A DNA stretch of 64,000 bases from WHSW01 sp963767285 (GTDB taxonomy: Bacteria; Actinomycetota; Thermoleophilia; Solirubrobacterales; 70-9), in assembly GCA_963767285.1 (NCBI GenBank), contig CAVYDJ010000004.1, forward strand, positions 1 through 64,000. Direction: 5' to 3'. The position numbers and the translations under genes are program-made. The first letter of the stretch is position 1, and every line of letters begins with the position of its first letter. The notes under the pieces are model-generated. The model saw nothing but the letters and a program-made list of their open reading frames with translations. It did no database searches and was not told the DNA's origin. Of the stretch, positions 26,522 to 34,904 are shown piece by piece.

Positions 26522-26716
26522 TCAGGCGGCCCAGGGCGAGCGGGTGACGCGCCTCGGCAGGATCGGCAGCTCCTCGACCGCGCGGGCGAGGTCGTAGGCG
26601 TCGGCCGGTCCCCAGAGCGCGAAGTAGCAAGGGCTGCAGAGCTGGTGACCGCCCGGGGCCTCGTGGCCGCGTCCGTCGGTGATCTCCGCCTGGCACTGAA
26701 GACAATCGCTGCTCAC
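26522..26716 (-). CDS. small zinc-ribbon protein
   Basis: A 64-residue protein with two CxxC knuckles (DCLQCQAEITDG and QLCSPCYFALWG), spaced as in a zinc ribbon, and a helical end (YDLARAVEELPILPRRVTRS). GTG 26716 places the first knuckle right at the N-terminus; the frame is open to 26767. Function unknown; such short ribbons often bind RNA polymerase or ribosomes. Confidence 0.6.
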   Translation of the reverse strand: MSSDCLQCQAEITDGRGHEAPGGHQLCSPCYFALWGPADAYDLARAVEELPILPRRVTRSPWAA

Positions 26717-26797
26717 ATGCCCTTGATCGGCCGTGCCTGCGCGCACTGGAGTCCGCGACCCACACATCGAACGAGGGTCCAGATTTGGTCGAACGGG

Positions 26798-27184
26798 TTA
26801 ACCCGTTTCGGGGATCTGATCGAGCGGGTGCAGCTCGGCGCGCTCGAGCGCCTCGACGCGCAGGTGCGCGATCTCCAGGTACTCCGGCGAGCTGGTCATC
26901 TCGATGAACGCCTGGCGGGTCGGGTACTCGACCACCGCGACCAGGTCCCAACCGGTCGGCCCGATCAGCGCCCCGCTGCCGGCGCCGGAGCCGGCGTAGA
27001 CGATCCGGCCGCCGGCCTTCTCGAGCAGCGGCGCGACCGCGGCGCCGTACTCGGCGTAGCGCTCGGCGCCGCCGCCGGGCTTGAAGTCGAGCAGGTTGAG
27101 CATCTGCACAGGCCCGTCCGCCGCACGGTTGCGCAGTTCTTCAAATGCCGGCGGGTTGACGACGTCTACTTCCGTGTTCGGCAT
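26798..27184 (-). CDS. DUF1330-type protein
   Basis: A 128-residue protein with the DUF1330/ABM ferredoxin-like pattern: PVQMLNLLDFKPGGGAERYAEYG near the start, GGRIVYAGSG, and LVAVVEYPTRQAFIEMTSSPEYLEIAHLR. Members are small dimeric alpha/beta barrels; some relate to monooxygenases, most are untested. It lies 12 bp after the membrane-protein gene and has TAGGAT 9 nt before its ATG. Confidence 0.8.
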   Translation of the reverse strand: MPNTEVDVVNPPAFEELRNRAADGPVQMLNLLDFKPGGGAERYAEYGAAVAPLLEKAGGRIVYAGSGAGSGALIGPTGWDLVAVVEYPTRQAFIEMTSSPEYLEIAHLRVEALERAELHPLDQIPETG

Positions 27185-27196
27185 CGCCTGCTGATC

Positions 27197-28069
27197 CTAT
27201 GCCGGGGTCGCCGGCGCGGGCTTTGCGACCGGCGCCGGGAGCGCGACGGCCGGTGCCGGGCGCCGCCCCTGCGCGAGGCGGTCGGCGAGCGCCCAGGCGG
27301 CGAAGATGAGCGCTCCGACGGCTCCGGTCGCGGTCAGCAGGGCGCCGGCGGCGGCCGCCACCGCGACGCCGTTGGCGCCGAGGATGACGACCGAGGTCGC
27401 GACCCCGAGCGTCGGGCCGACCGGGAGCAGGCCGAAGATCGCCGCCGCGATCAGCAGCGCGGTCGCGTCGAAGACGGATACGTCGACGCCGAGCCCGTGC
27501 AGGAGGAGCCAGTTGCGCGCCACCTGGGCGCCGGTGGCGAACATCACCAAGGCGATGATGCGGTTGCGGCTGCCGAGCCCGCGCATCACCGCGATCCCGG
27601 CCCAGAAGCCATCGTGGCGGCCGCGGGCGAGCCGGGTGACGCCGACGATCCCGACCAGGGCGACGGAAAGGAAGATCAGCGGCGCCCACCAGGCCATCCC
27701 GAGCGGGCCGACCAGGGTGAACGAACACAGCGCCGCGAGCGCGATCTCGACCACGACGATCGGCATCTCGGCGGCGATCAGGACCGAGACCTTCGGGCTC
27801 TCGGCGGGCGCCGAGCGCCGCAGCGCGGCGATGCGCACGCCCAGGCCGAAGCTGGAGTTGAAGAGGTTGCCGAGGTAGCCGACCGCGGCGGCGCGGTAGA
27901 GGCGCCGTCGGTTGACCTCGCCGCCGGCCGCGTCGACGCAGACGTGCCAGGCCTCGCTGCGGGCGATCAGCCAGATCACCTGCAGCAACACCGCGCTTGC
28001 CAGCGCCCAGGCCGGGGCGTCGCCGAGCGCGGTGACGAAGTCGTCGCGCTTGCCCCAGAGGCCGACCAC
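27197..28069 (-). CDS. LPG-synthase-like integral membrane protein (start uncertain)
   Basis: At least 290 residues with about seven to eight transmembrane helices, and the pattern of lysylphosphatidylglycerol synthetase-type flippase domains (AAVGYLGNLFNSSFGLGVRIAAL, FGLLPVGPTLGVATSVVILG). The GTG at 28069 falls inside the first helix; in-frame coding sense (DPRTTRL..VRSHPAAVTVACTLV) clearly continues upstream to about 28210 without an ATG, GTG or TTG. Either an unusual start or a frameshift from an ATG at 28203 is needed. It probably moves or scrambles lipids; the C-terminal synthase domain is missing. Confidence 0.7.
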   Translation of the reverse strand: MVGLWGKRDDFVTALGDAPAWALASAVLLQVIWLIARSEAWHVCVDAAGGEVNRRRLYRAAAVGYLGNLFNSSFGLGVRIAALRRSAPAESPKVSVLIAAEMPIVVVEIALAALCSFTLVGPLGMAWWAPLIFLSVALVGIVGVTRLARGRHDGFWAGIAVMRGLGSRNRIIALVMFATGAQVARNWLLLHGLGVDVSVFDATALLIAAAIFGLLPVGPTLGVATSVVILGANGVAVAAAAGALLTATGAVGALIFAAWALADRLAQGRRPAPAVALPAPVAKPAPATPA

Positions 28070-28244
28070 GAGCGCCAGGCCGACGACCAGGGTGCAGGCG
28101 ACGGTGACCGCCGCCGGGTGGCTACGAACCCAGCTGCGAACCCCCGCGAGTCGGGTGGTTCGAGGATCGGCGAGCGCTTGGGCGGACAGGTCGAAGCTTC
28201 CATCGACCGGCGCGGCCGATGAAATTAGCTTACGCCCCCGGTGG

Positions 28245-28553
28245 CTAACCGGGCTCCGCGTCCGGGAGGTTGTAGAGCTTGAACTCGACCGCGTCGCCGT
28301 CGACCTCGACGTCCAGCACCTTGTCGTCGAGGAACTCCAGCGACGCGGGCTCGAACGAGAGCGGGACCTCCTCGGCCACCACGTCGGCGGGCTCGGGGTG
28401 TGCGACGAGCTCGACGTGAAGCTCGCGGGACGGCCCCGAGCCGTTGCCGCGGTGCTCCTCGGCGGCGAAGCGCAGGACCGCCCCCGCGGGAACCTCCGGC
28501 TGGGAGAGAATCGCCTCGACCGCGTCGGCGGCCTCTTGGGTCATCGTCAGCAC
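28245..28553 (-). CDS. HesB/A-type-like protein without cysteines
   Basis: A 102-residue protein with the HesB/IscA fold pattern (MLTMTQEAADAVEAILSQ, VEVDGDAVEFKLYN) but not a single cysteine. The three ligands used by A-type Fe-S carriers are therefore gone. Such degenerate relatives are known in actinobacteria and must do something else. GTG 28553 fits the family's usual start; an ATG at 28544 has a better placed AAGGA. It sits between the membrane protein and the SprT-like gene. Confidence 0.7.
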   Translation of the reverse strand: MLTMTQEAADAVEAILSQPEVPAGAVLRFAAEEHRGNGSGPSRELHVELVAHPEPADVVAEEVPLSFEPASLEFLDDKVLDVEVDGDAVEFKLYNLPDAEPG

Positions 28554-28581
28554 ATCCTTCGTGTTCCCGATGCGCGCGGTT

Positions 28582-29031
28582 CTAACCGGCGAGGCGCAGC
28601 TGCTCGGGCTCGCGGCGGCGCTCGATCGCCTCGGCGTAGGCGCCGTGCAGGGCGCCGCGGGTGCGCACGCCGCTGATCCCGTAGGCCTCGGTCATCGCCC
28701 GCGCCAGGGTGCGCTTGAAGGCCCGGCCGTGCCAGGCGTGGCCGCCGGGCTGGCGGCCGACGTGCAGGTGGACCAGCTCGTGGAGCAGGGTCTCGAGCAC
28801 GTCGCCGGTCCGGATCCCCGGATAGGCGGTGACCGACAGGCGCCACTCGCCCGGGACCGCGAACCCCAGCCGGTTCGGCTTCGAGCTCGCGCGGCGGACC
28901 TTCAGCCGCGGCGCCGCCGCCACCATCGGGCCGCCGGCGAACACCGGCAGGGCGCGCAGCCGGGTCATCTCGCGGCCCAGGTCGACGCCGGCGACGACGA
29001 AGTAGGAGGGGTGGCGGCGCGGCTCGAGCAC
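28582..29031 (-). CDS. SprT-like zinc metalloprotease
   Basis: A 149-residue protein with LLHELVHLHVGRQPGGHAWHGRAF. This is the HExxH site followed by a later His, as in SprT/Spartan-like domains, then an ARAMTEAYGI helix. The N-terminal half has a beta-rich segment (YFVVAGVDLGREMTRLRAL). GTG 29031 is the most likely start; ATG 28971 is possible and the frame is open far beyond into unrelated sequence. It may trim DNA-protein cross-links or act as a general protease. Confidence 0.75.
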   Translation of the reverse strand: MLEPRRHPSYFVVAGVDLGREMTRLRALPVFAGGPMVAAAPRLKVRRASSKPNRLGFAVPGEWRLSVTAYPGIRTGDVLETLLHELVHLHVGRQPGGHAWHGRAFKRTLARAMTEAYGISGVRTRGALHGAYAEAIERRREPEQLRLAG

Positions 29032-29076
29032 GCGCCGGACGATAGGAACGCGAGCGGCGGATACGGTTGGGCCGGC

Positions 29077-30443
29077 ATGGACGCAGACGCAGCGATCACC
29101 GCGTTCGCGAGCGCCCGTGGGCTCGCGGTGGCGCCCGAGGGCGAGCTGCGGGCGCTGACCCCGGCGCTGCTGACCGGCAGCCGCGGCTCGATCGGATCGC
29201 TGACCGCCTGGGAGCTCGCGCCGGGGTTCGACGCGCAAGCTGTTCGAGCACGTCTTCGCCGAGGGCGCGACCCGGCGCGAGTCGGCGATCGTGCTCACCC
29301 AGGTTCCCGAGACGGTCGCCTTCATCCCGGCGCTGGTCTGCCGCGACCGCGCGACGATGGGCGGCGGCGACCCGGCGCAGCTGCCGGCCGAGAGCTGGAC
29401 CGCCACCGAGCTCGAGAGCGCCGCCTTCAACCGCCGCTACCACCTGCTCACCCTGGCCGGCCAGGAACCCGGCCTGGTCCGCGAGCTGTTCTCGCCCCAG
29501 CTGATCGCCTGGCTCGACCGATCGCGCTCCCGAAGGGCTGTCGTTCGAGCTCAACGAGGGCAACCTGACGATCGCGATGCCGGGGCCGCTGGCCGGCGCC
29601 GAGCAGGTCGAGGGCCTGTGCGCGGCGGCGGCCGAGCTGACGGCGCGGGTCCGCAAGGAGGCCGGGGAGGAGGACCTGAACCCGGACCTCTTCGACGAGT
29701 CGGTCGAGATGGCGGCGATCGAGAGCGCGATGGCAAGGGTGACCTTCTCCAAGCCGCCCGAGAGCGTGCAGGATGCGATCGCGGCCTACCGCGACGTCGC
29801 CTCGAACCGGCCATACGTGCTGCTCAGCTCGCTCTTCTGGGCGGTCCTGATCACGGGGATCGTCGGCGGCCTGCTCGCCCTGGCGGCGCCGATCCTGGGA
29901 CTCGCCGCGGGCCTGATCGTCTTCGTCGCCGTGTTCCCGATCGCGCGGCTGGTCTACACCTCGCGCTACCGGTGGGGGACGGCTTCGGTGAGCCGGGTCG
30001 GGTACGAGGCCTGGGTGCGCGAGTACGCGCGCGAACGCGGCCTCGTGCTGCGCGACCGCTGGCGCTTTCACGCCGACCACCGCCATCTGCCGCTGCCGGG
30101 GTTCGCCGACCACGTGCTCGCCGGGCCGCTCCCGAAGTCGCAGCTCGAGGCCCTGACCGTCTCCTTCGGCGACGCGGCCGAGCTGCGCTCGACGGGCGAG
30201 GAGATCGCCTACACAGCCGACCGGCCCCTCGCGTCGAACGCGGTCATCGTGCGCCTTCCCGAGCCGCCGTCGGCGGCGGCGCTGGAGGCGGTGAAGCTCC
30301 CCGACGAGTACAAGGCCGAGGTTGCCGGCGCCGACCTGCTCGTCTACCGCCCGATCCGGGGCAACCTGCTGAAGACCTCCGCCGGCACCGACCGCTTCCG
30401 CGAGCACGCAGACGAGGTGGTCGGGCGCATCCAAGCCGCCTGA
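29077..30443 (+). pseudogene. membrane protein of unknown function, two frameshifts
   Basis: One protein of about 450 residues is spread over three frames. It runs 29077-29236 (MDADAAITAFASARGLAV to LAPGFDA), 29236-29520 (KLFEHVFAEGATRRESAIVL to LIAWLDR) and 29525-30443 (APEGLSFELNEGNLTIAMP to the end). The first break is a single extra C in GCG-C-AAG, the second four extra bases (ATCG) in CGATCGCGCT. The third part has two helices (LLSSLFWAVLITGIVGG, LGLAAGLIVFVAVFPI) between soluble regions. Third-position G/C bias is kept throughout, so the breaks are recent or artefactual. No family function known. Confidence 0.7.
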
Positions 30444-30455
30444 CCGGGGTACTCG

Positions 30456-31427
30456 GTGGACATGGATCGGGAATCCGCCAAGCCGGAGGAGCTGCCGCCG
30501 CTGGAGCTGACCGAGCTTCGCGGGCTGGAGGTCGAGCGCTCCGACGGCGACGAGCGGCAGGGCTTCATCTGCTCGGCCTCGGCGGTCGTGCGCCGCGCGA
30601 ACTACACCTACGTCGTCGGCGACGACGAGCTCGACCTGGCCGTGTTCGAGCTTTCCTCGCCGGAGCCGGGGCGGATGCGGCGGGCGCTCGAGGGTGAGCT
30701 TCCGGAAGACCGCGACGGCCGCTCGCGCGAGAAGCCGGACCTGGAGGCGCTGACTGCGCTGCCGCCGTTCGACGGCTCGCCGTACGGCGGCCTGCTCGGG
30801 CTCGGCTCGGGCTCCAACGAGCGCCGCGACCGCGGGTTCTTCTGGCAGCTCGAGGCCCACGGCGCGCTGGCCGGCGAGCCGAGCCAGATCGACCTGGAGC
30901 CCGTCTACACGCGCCTTCGCGAGGAGATCGAGGACCTCAACGTGGAGGGCGCCGCGGTCCTCGACGATCGCTTCCTCGTCTTTCACCGCGGCAACGCCGA
31001 GGGCTCGCAGAACGCGATCGCCGAGCTCGACCTCGGTCAGGTGATGGACTCCCTCGTCGGCGACCACTCGATCGACGTCGAGGAGCTGCTGCGTGTGCGC
31101 GCCTATGACCTGGGCGAGCTCGACGGGACGCCGCTGTGCTTCTCCGACGCGACCCCGCTCTCCGACGACCTCGTCGTCTTCACGGCCTCGGCCGAGGACT
31201 CCGACGGCGCCATCCACGGGTCCGTGGTCGGCACGATCGACCCCGGCGGCGAGGTGGAGCGCCTGCGGACGATCGACCGCAAGTGGAAGGTCGAGGGCGT
31301 TCACGCCGCGATCGACACGCGGGTCATCGACTTCGTCTTCGTCTGCGATCAGGACTCCGACGACGAGCCGTCGCCGCTGCTCAGCGCGACGATGCCGATC
31401 GAGTCGGGCTTCGAACGCCGGACGTGA
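30456..31427 (+). CDS. beta-rich protein, DUF6929/propeller-like, function unknown
   Basis: A 323-residue acidic protein of repeating beta segments: NYTYVVGDDELDLAVFEL, DRGFFWQLEAHGAL, VEGAAVLDDRFLVFHRGNAEG and TPLSDDLVVFTASAEDSDG. It resembles propeller-like proteins that read out values with GNAEG-type turns. No signal peptide. It begins 12 bp after the preceding gene (GTG 30456 or ATG 30462) and belongs to the same run of plus-strand genes. Confidence 0.6.
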   Translation: MDMDRESAKPEELPPLELTELRGLEVERSDGDERQGFICSASAVVRRANYTYVVGDDELDLAVFELSSPEPGRMRRALEGELPEDRDGRSREKPDLEALTALPPFDGSPYGGLLGLGSGSNERRDRGFFWQLEAHGALAGEPSQIDLEPVYTRLREEIEDLNVEGAAVLDDRFLVFHRGNAEGSQNAIAELDLGQVMDSLVGDHSIDVEELLRVRAYDLGELDGTPLCFSDATPLSDDLVVFTASAEDSDGAIHGSVVGTIDPGGEVERLRTIDRKWKVEGVHAAIDTRVIDFVFVCDQDSDDEPSPLLSATMPIESGFERRT

Positions 31428-31433
31428 GAGGAT
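31428..31433 (+). promoter_or_regulatory. -10-like hexamer GAGGAT
   Basis: GAGGAT plus 6 nt precedes GTG 31440. It could also be read as a weak ribosome-binding site, so it is ambiguous. Confidence 0.3.
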
Positions 31434-31439
31434 CGGCCG

Positions 31440-32228
31440 GTGAGCGCCGGCCGACTCGAGGCGACCCTTTACGCGATCCCCGGCTCGCACGCGTGCGAGG
31501 CCGGCGCGCTGATGCTCGAGCACAAGGGGATCGGCTACCGGCGCAAGGACTTCTGGCCGGGCATGCACTCGATGGCCGTCCGGCTGCGCGGCTTCCCCGG
31601 CAAGGGCAAGACGCGGATGCTCGGCGACGCGAAGCCGACGTTCAGTGTCGCGATGGGAGACCGCTTCGGCACGGTGCCGGCACTGAAGCTCGGGGACGAG
31701 CGCCTGCAGCCCAACGCCGTGATCGCCCGCCGGCTCGACGAGCTGATCCCCGAGCCGCCGCTCTTCCCGGTCGACCCGGCCCAGCGGGCGAAGGTCGAGG
31801 AGGCCGAGGCGTGGGGTGACGACGAGTTCCAGATGCTCGCCCGGCGGCTGACGCTCGCCGCGGTCATCCACGGGCCCGACGCGCTGTACGACCGCGGGGG
31901 CAAGGGCCGCCTCGGGCCGCTCCTGTGGCGCAGCGACCCCGTGCGCCTGCGCGGCTCGAAGTTCCTCGCCAAGCGCGTGTTCAGCGCCAACGCCGCGACC
32001 GAGCAGGAGATGCTCGACCAGCTGCCCGGTGCGCTCGACACGATCGACGGCTACATCGCCGACGGGGTTCTGAACGGCGAGCAGCTGAACGCCGCCGACT
32101 TCCTGATCGCCCCGAGCCTCGCGATCCTGAGCTACCGCAAGGACCTGCGTCCGGTGATCGAGCCGCGTCCGGCCGGCAAGCTGGTCGACCGCGTCTGGGC
32201 GGAGCGGCAGCCTATGCTCGCTGCATGA
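31440..32228 (+). CDS. glutathione S-transferase-family protein
   Basis: A 262-residue protein with a thioredoxin-like N-terminus (EATLYAIPGSHACEAGALML, then GTVPALKLGDERLQPNAVI, the GST cis-Pro and edge strand) and an all-helical C-terminal half ending in LNGEQLNAADFLIAPSLAIL, the usual GST N-capping region. Actinobacteria mostly lack glutathione, so another thiol or a non-catalytic role is likely. Its last codons overlap the start of pepF by 4 bp. Confidence 0.78.
   Translation: MSAGRLEATLYAIPGSHACEAGALMLEHKGIGYRRKDFWPGMHSMAVRLRGFPGKGKTRMLGDAKPTFSVAMGDRFGTVPALKLGDERLQPNAVIARRLDELIPEPPLFPVDPAQRAKVEEAEAWGDDEFQMLARRLTLAAVIHGPDALYDRGGKGRLGPLLWRSDPVRLRGSKFLAKRVFSANAATEQEMLDQLPGALDTIDGYIADGVLNGEQLNAADFLIAPSLAILSYRKDLRPVIEPRPAGKLVDRVWAERQPMLAA
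32213..32218 (+). promoter_or_regulatory. -10-like hexamer TATGCT
   Basis: TATGCT lies 6 nt before ATG 32225, inside the end of the GST gene. It would give pepF a second, leaderless transcript. Confidence 0.4.
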
Positions 32229-34043
32229 GCGACACAGCCACCGCCACCCCGACCGACGAAGCGCTCGCCGAGGCGCGCTGGAACCTCGAGCCGCTGGTTG
32301 AGGACGGCGGCGCCGAGCGGGCGCTGGCGATGATCGACGACGCGCAGAAGCGCGCCGAGGCGTTCGCCGAGCGTTACCGCGGGACGCTGGCCGAGATCGA
32401 CGCCGCGGGCATGGCCGAGGCAATGCGGGAACTGGAGGCGATCTCCGATCTCGTCGGGCGCGGGGGCACCTATGCGTCGCTTGCGTTCTCGGTCGACACC
32501 GCCTCGCCCGAGGTCGGATCGCTGATGCAGCAGGTGCGCGAGCGCTCGGCGAAGCTGGCGACCACGCTCCTGTTCTTCGACCTCGAGTGGAACGAGCTCG
32601 ATGACGAGCGCGCCGAGGAGCTGCTCGCCTCCTCCGAGCTCGCCTTCTGCGAGCACTACCTGCGGATGGAGCGGCGCTACCGGCCGCACCAGCTCTCCGA
32701 GCCGGAGGAGCGGATCCTCACCGAGACCTCGGTCACCGGCGCGGGCGCCTTCTCACGCCTGTTCACCGAGCAGACATCGGCGATCACGGTCGACCTCCCC
32801 GGCGCCGACGAGCCCGAGCAGCTGATGGAGACGCTCAGCCGCCTGCTCGATCCGAATCGCGAGACGCGCGCCGAGGCGGCCGAGGCGGTCAGCGCCGCGC
32901 TCGAGCCCGGCCTGCGGACCCGGGCCTTCATCTACAACACGCTGCTTCAGGACAAGGCGACCAAGGACCGGCTGCGCTCGTTCGACCACTGGCTGCAGGA
33001 CCGCAACCTCGACAACGAGGCCTCCGACGAGTCGGTCCAGGCCCTGATCGACGCCGTGACCGCGCGCAACGAGCTGCCGCAGCGCTGGTACCGGCTGAAG
33101 GCGAAGCTGCTCGGGCTCGAGCGGCTCGCCGACTACGACCGCAACGCGCCGCTGCGCGAGGCCGAGCGCCACATCCCCTACGAGGACGCGCGCGAGATGG
33201 TGCTCGACTGCTATCGCAACTTCTCGCCGGAGATGGGCGACACCGCGGCGGAGTTCTTCACCGGCGACTACATCGACGCGCCGCCGGCGCCCGGCAAGCG
33301 CGGCGGGGCCTTCTGCTCCTACGCGGTGCCGTCCGCGCACCCATACGTGATGCTCAACTACACCTCGCGCCCGGGCGACGTGCTGACGATGGCCCACGAG
33401 CTCGGCCACGGGGTCCACGCCGCGCTGTCGCGGCCGCGGGGGATCTATCGAGTTCGGGACCCCGCTGACGGTCGCCGAGACCGCATCGATCTTCGGCGAG
33501 ACGATCGTCCTGGGCCGGCTTCTGGAGCAGGCCGCCGACGACCCGGCCGAGCGCCTGTCGCTGCTCGGCTCGTCACTCGACGGAGCGGTTGGGGCGGTCT
33601 TCCGCCAGATCGCGATGAACCGCTTCGAGGACCGAGTTCACACCCAGCGGCGCGAGTCGGGCGAGCTCTCGGTCGAGGACTTCGGCGACGCGTGGGTCGA
33701 CACCCAGGTCGCGATGCTCGGCGACACGGTCGAGTTCTCCGACGGCTACCGCGCCTGGTGGTCGTACGTGCCGCACTTCATCAGCACGCCGGGCTACGTC
33801 TACGCGTACTCGTTCGGCCACCTGCTCGCGCTCTCGGTCTACAGCCGCTACGAGCAGGAGGGAGAGGGCTTCGTCGACTCGTACCTCGAGCTGCTGAAGG
33901 CCGGCGGCTCGCGCTCGCCCGAGGGGCTGGGCGAGATCGTCGGCGTCGACCTCTCCGATCCGGGCTTCTGGAACGCCGGCCTCGACCTGATCGAGCGGCA
34001 GCTCGAAGCCGCCGAGCGGACCGCGGAGGAAGTCTCGGCGTGA
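32225..34043 (+). pseudogene. pepF: oligoendopeptidase F (M3 family), one frameshift
   Basis: About 605 residues. The N-terminal helical part (RWNLEPLVEDGG...) leads to the zinc site MAHELGHGVHAAL, then after a break at about 33450 comes FGTPLTVAETASIFGETIVL, carrying the third ligand Glu, and the usual C-terminus (YVPHFISTPGYVYAYSFG). The break is a single extra base in CTATCGAG where TAY-GAG (Tyr-Glu) is expected; correcting it gives a full-length M3B peptidase. It hydrolyses short peptides in the cytoplasm. The start overlaps the GST gene by 4 bp and the end overlaps the next gene by 4 bp. Confidence 0.85.
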
Positions 34044-34708
34044 TCCTCGCCGCGCTCGCTGCGGCGATCCTCACGTTCGGCCAGTCGGTTGAAAACCGCT
34101 CGCTCAATGCCCACGCGCAGGGGGAGCCCGGGTCAGGTAGGACGGTCCTCGTGGTCGGGTCGATTCATGGCAATGAGGGAGAGGGACATCGGGTCGTGCG
34201 GCGGCTCCGCAATCGCTACGCCGACCGGCTCGAGGGCGTTCATCTGTGGACCATCAAGACCCTGAATCCCGATGGCGTCGCGGCGGGGACGCGCGGCAAC
34301 GCGCACTCGGTCGACCTGAATCGGAACTTCGCGACGAACTGGGAGCCGATCCCGCCGTCGAGCGGCTACTACTCCGGCCCGAAGCCGTTCTCGGAGCCCG
34401 AGACGAAGGCGATGCGCCGGTTCCTCCGCGGCATCCGCCCCGACGTGACGATCTGGTACCACCAGCCGTTCGGCCGCACGCTGATCCCGTGCACCCGCCG
34501 CGGCCGCCGGGTCGCACTGCGCTACGCCCGCCTGTCCGGCCTGCCGCCCGACGACTGCTTCCCGACCCCGCCGGGTGCCGCGACGGGGTGGCAGGACGCG
34601 AAGCTGCACGAGAAGGCGTTCGTGGTGGAGTTCCCGGCCGGGCGTCTCGGCCGTGGTGAGGTCCGCCGCCACGCCGCGGCCGTTGCCGAGATTGCGGAGC
34701 CGGGGTAG
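34040..34708 (+). CDS. M14-family zinc carboxypeptidase
   Basis: A 222-residue protein with VLVVGSIHGNEGEGHRVV (HxxE zinc ligands), LNPDGVAAGTRGN and VDLNRNFATNW (Asn-Arg of the substrate site), WYHQPFG (third ligand His) and AFVVEFPAG (catalytic Glu), the set of M14 carboxypeptidases of the MpaA/DUF2817 kind. GTG 34040 overlaps the pepF stop by 4 bp. The first 20 residues are hydrophobic (ILAALAAAILTFG) and could be a signal, so cell-wall peptides are a possible substrate. Confidence 0.85.
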   Translation: MILAALAAAILTFGQSVENRSLNAHAQGEPGSGRTVLVVGSIHGNEGEGHRVVRRLRNRYADRLEGVHLWTIKTLNPDGVAAGTRGNAHSVDLNRNFATNWEPIPPSSGYYSGPKPFSEPETKAMRRFLRGIRPDVTIWYHQPFGRTLIPCTRRGRRVALRYARLSGLPPDDCFPTPPGAATGWQDAKLHEKAFVVEFPAGRLGRGEVRRHAAAVAEIAEPG

Positions 34709-34766
34709 TCAGGTAGGGGAGGGGGGTTGACGGGATCGGCCGTTCCGCCGCCCCGATTTCGCGCCG

Positions 34767-34805
34767 TTGACGAGTTTGTCTCGCATAGCGACACAAACTC
34801 GTCAA
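34767..34805. repeat. 39-bp near-perfect palindrome
   Basis: Arms TTGACGAGTTTGTCTCGC and GCGACACAAACTCGTCAA pair except for one C-C, around a 3-nt centre ATA. It stands alone in the 196-bp gap between the M14 gene and the next secreted-protein gene and is AT-richer than its surroundings. It could be a bidirectional terminator, an operator or a relic of a mobile element. Confidence 0.6.
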
Positions 34806-34904
34806 TCGCGGTGGAGGTCGCCTCGAACGCCACCCCTACCCAGCCCGTTGTTGTTCGTCCTCGAACCGGCGCCGAACCCCCGGGCCGTCCCTAGCCTCCC
34901 CCGC

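Noticed and set aside
29448..32423. A 991-codon minus-strand open frame
   Set aside because: Shadow of the plus-strand membrane-protein, DUF and GST genes; no domain seen.
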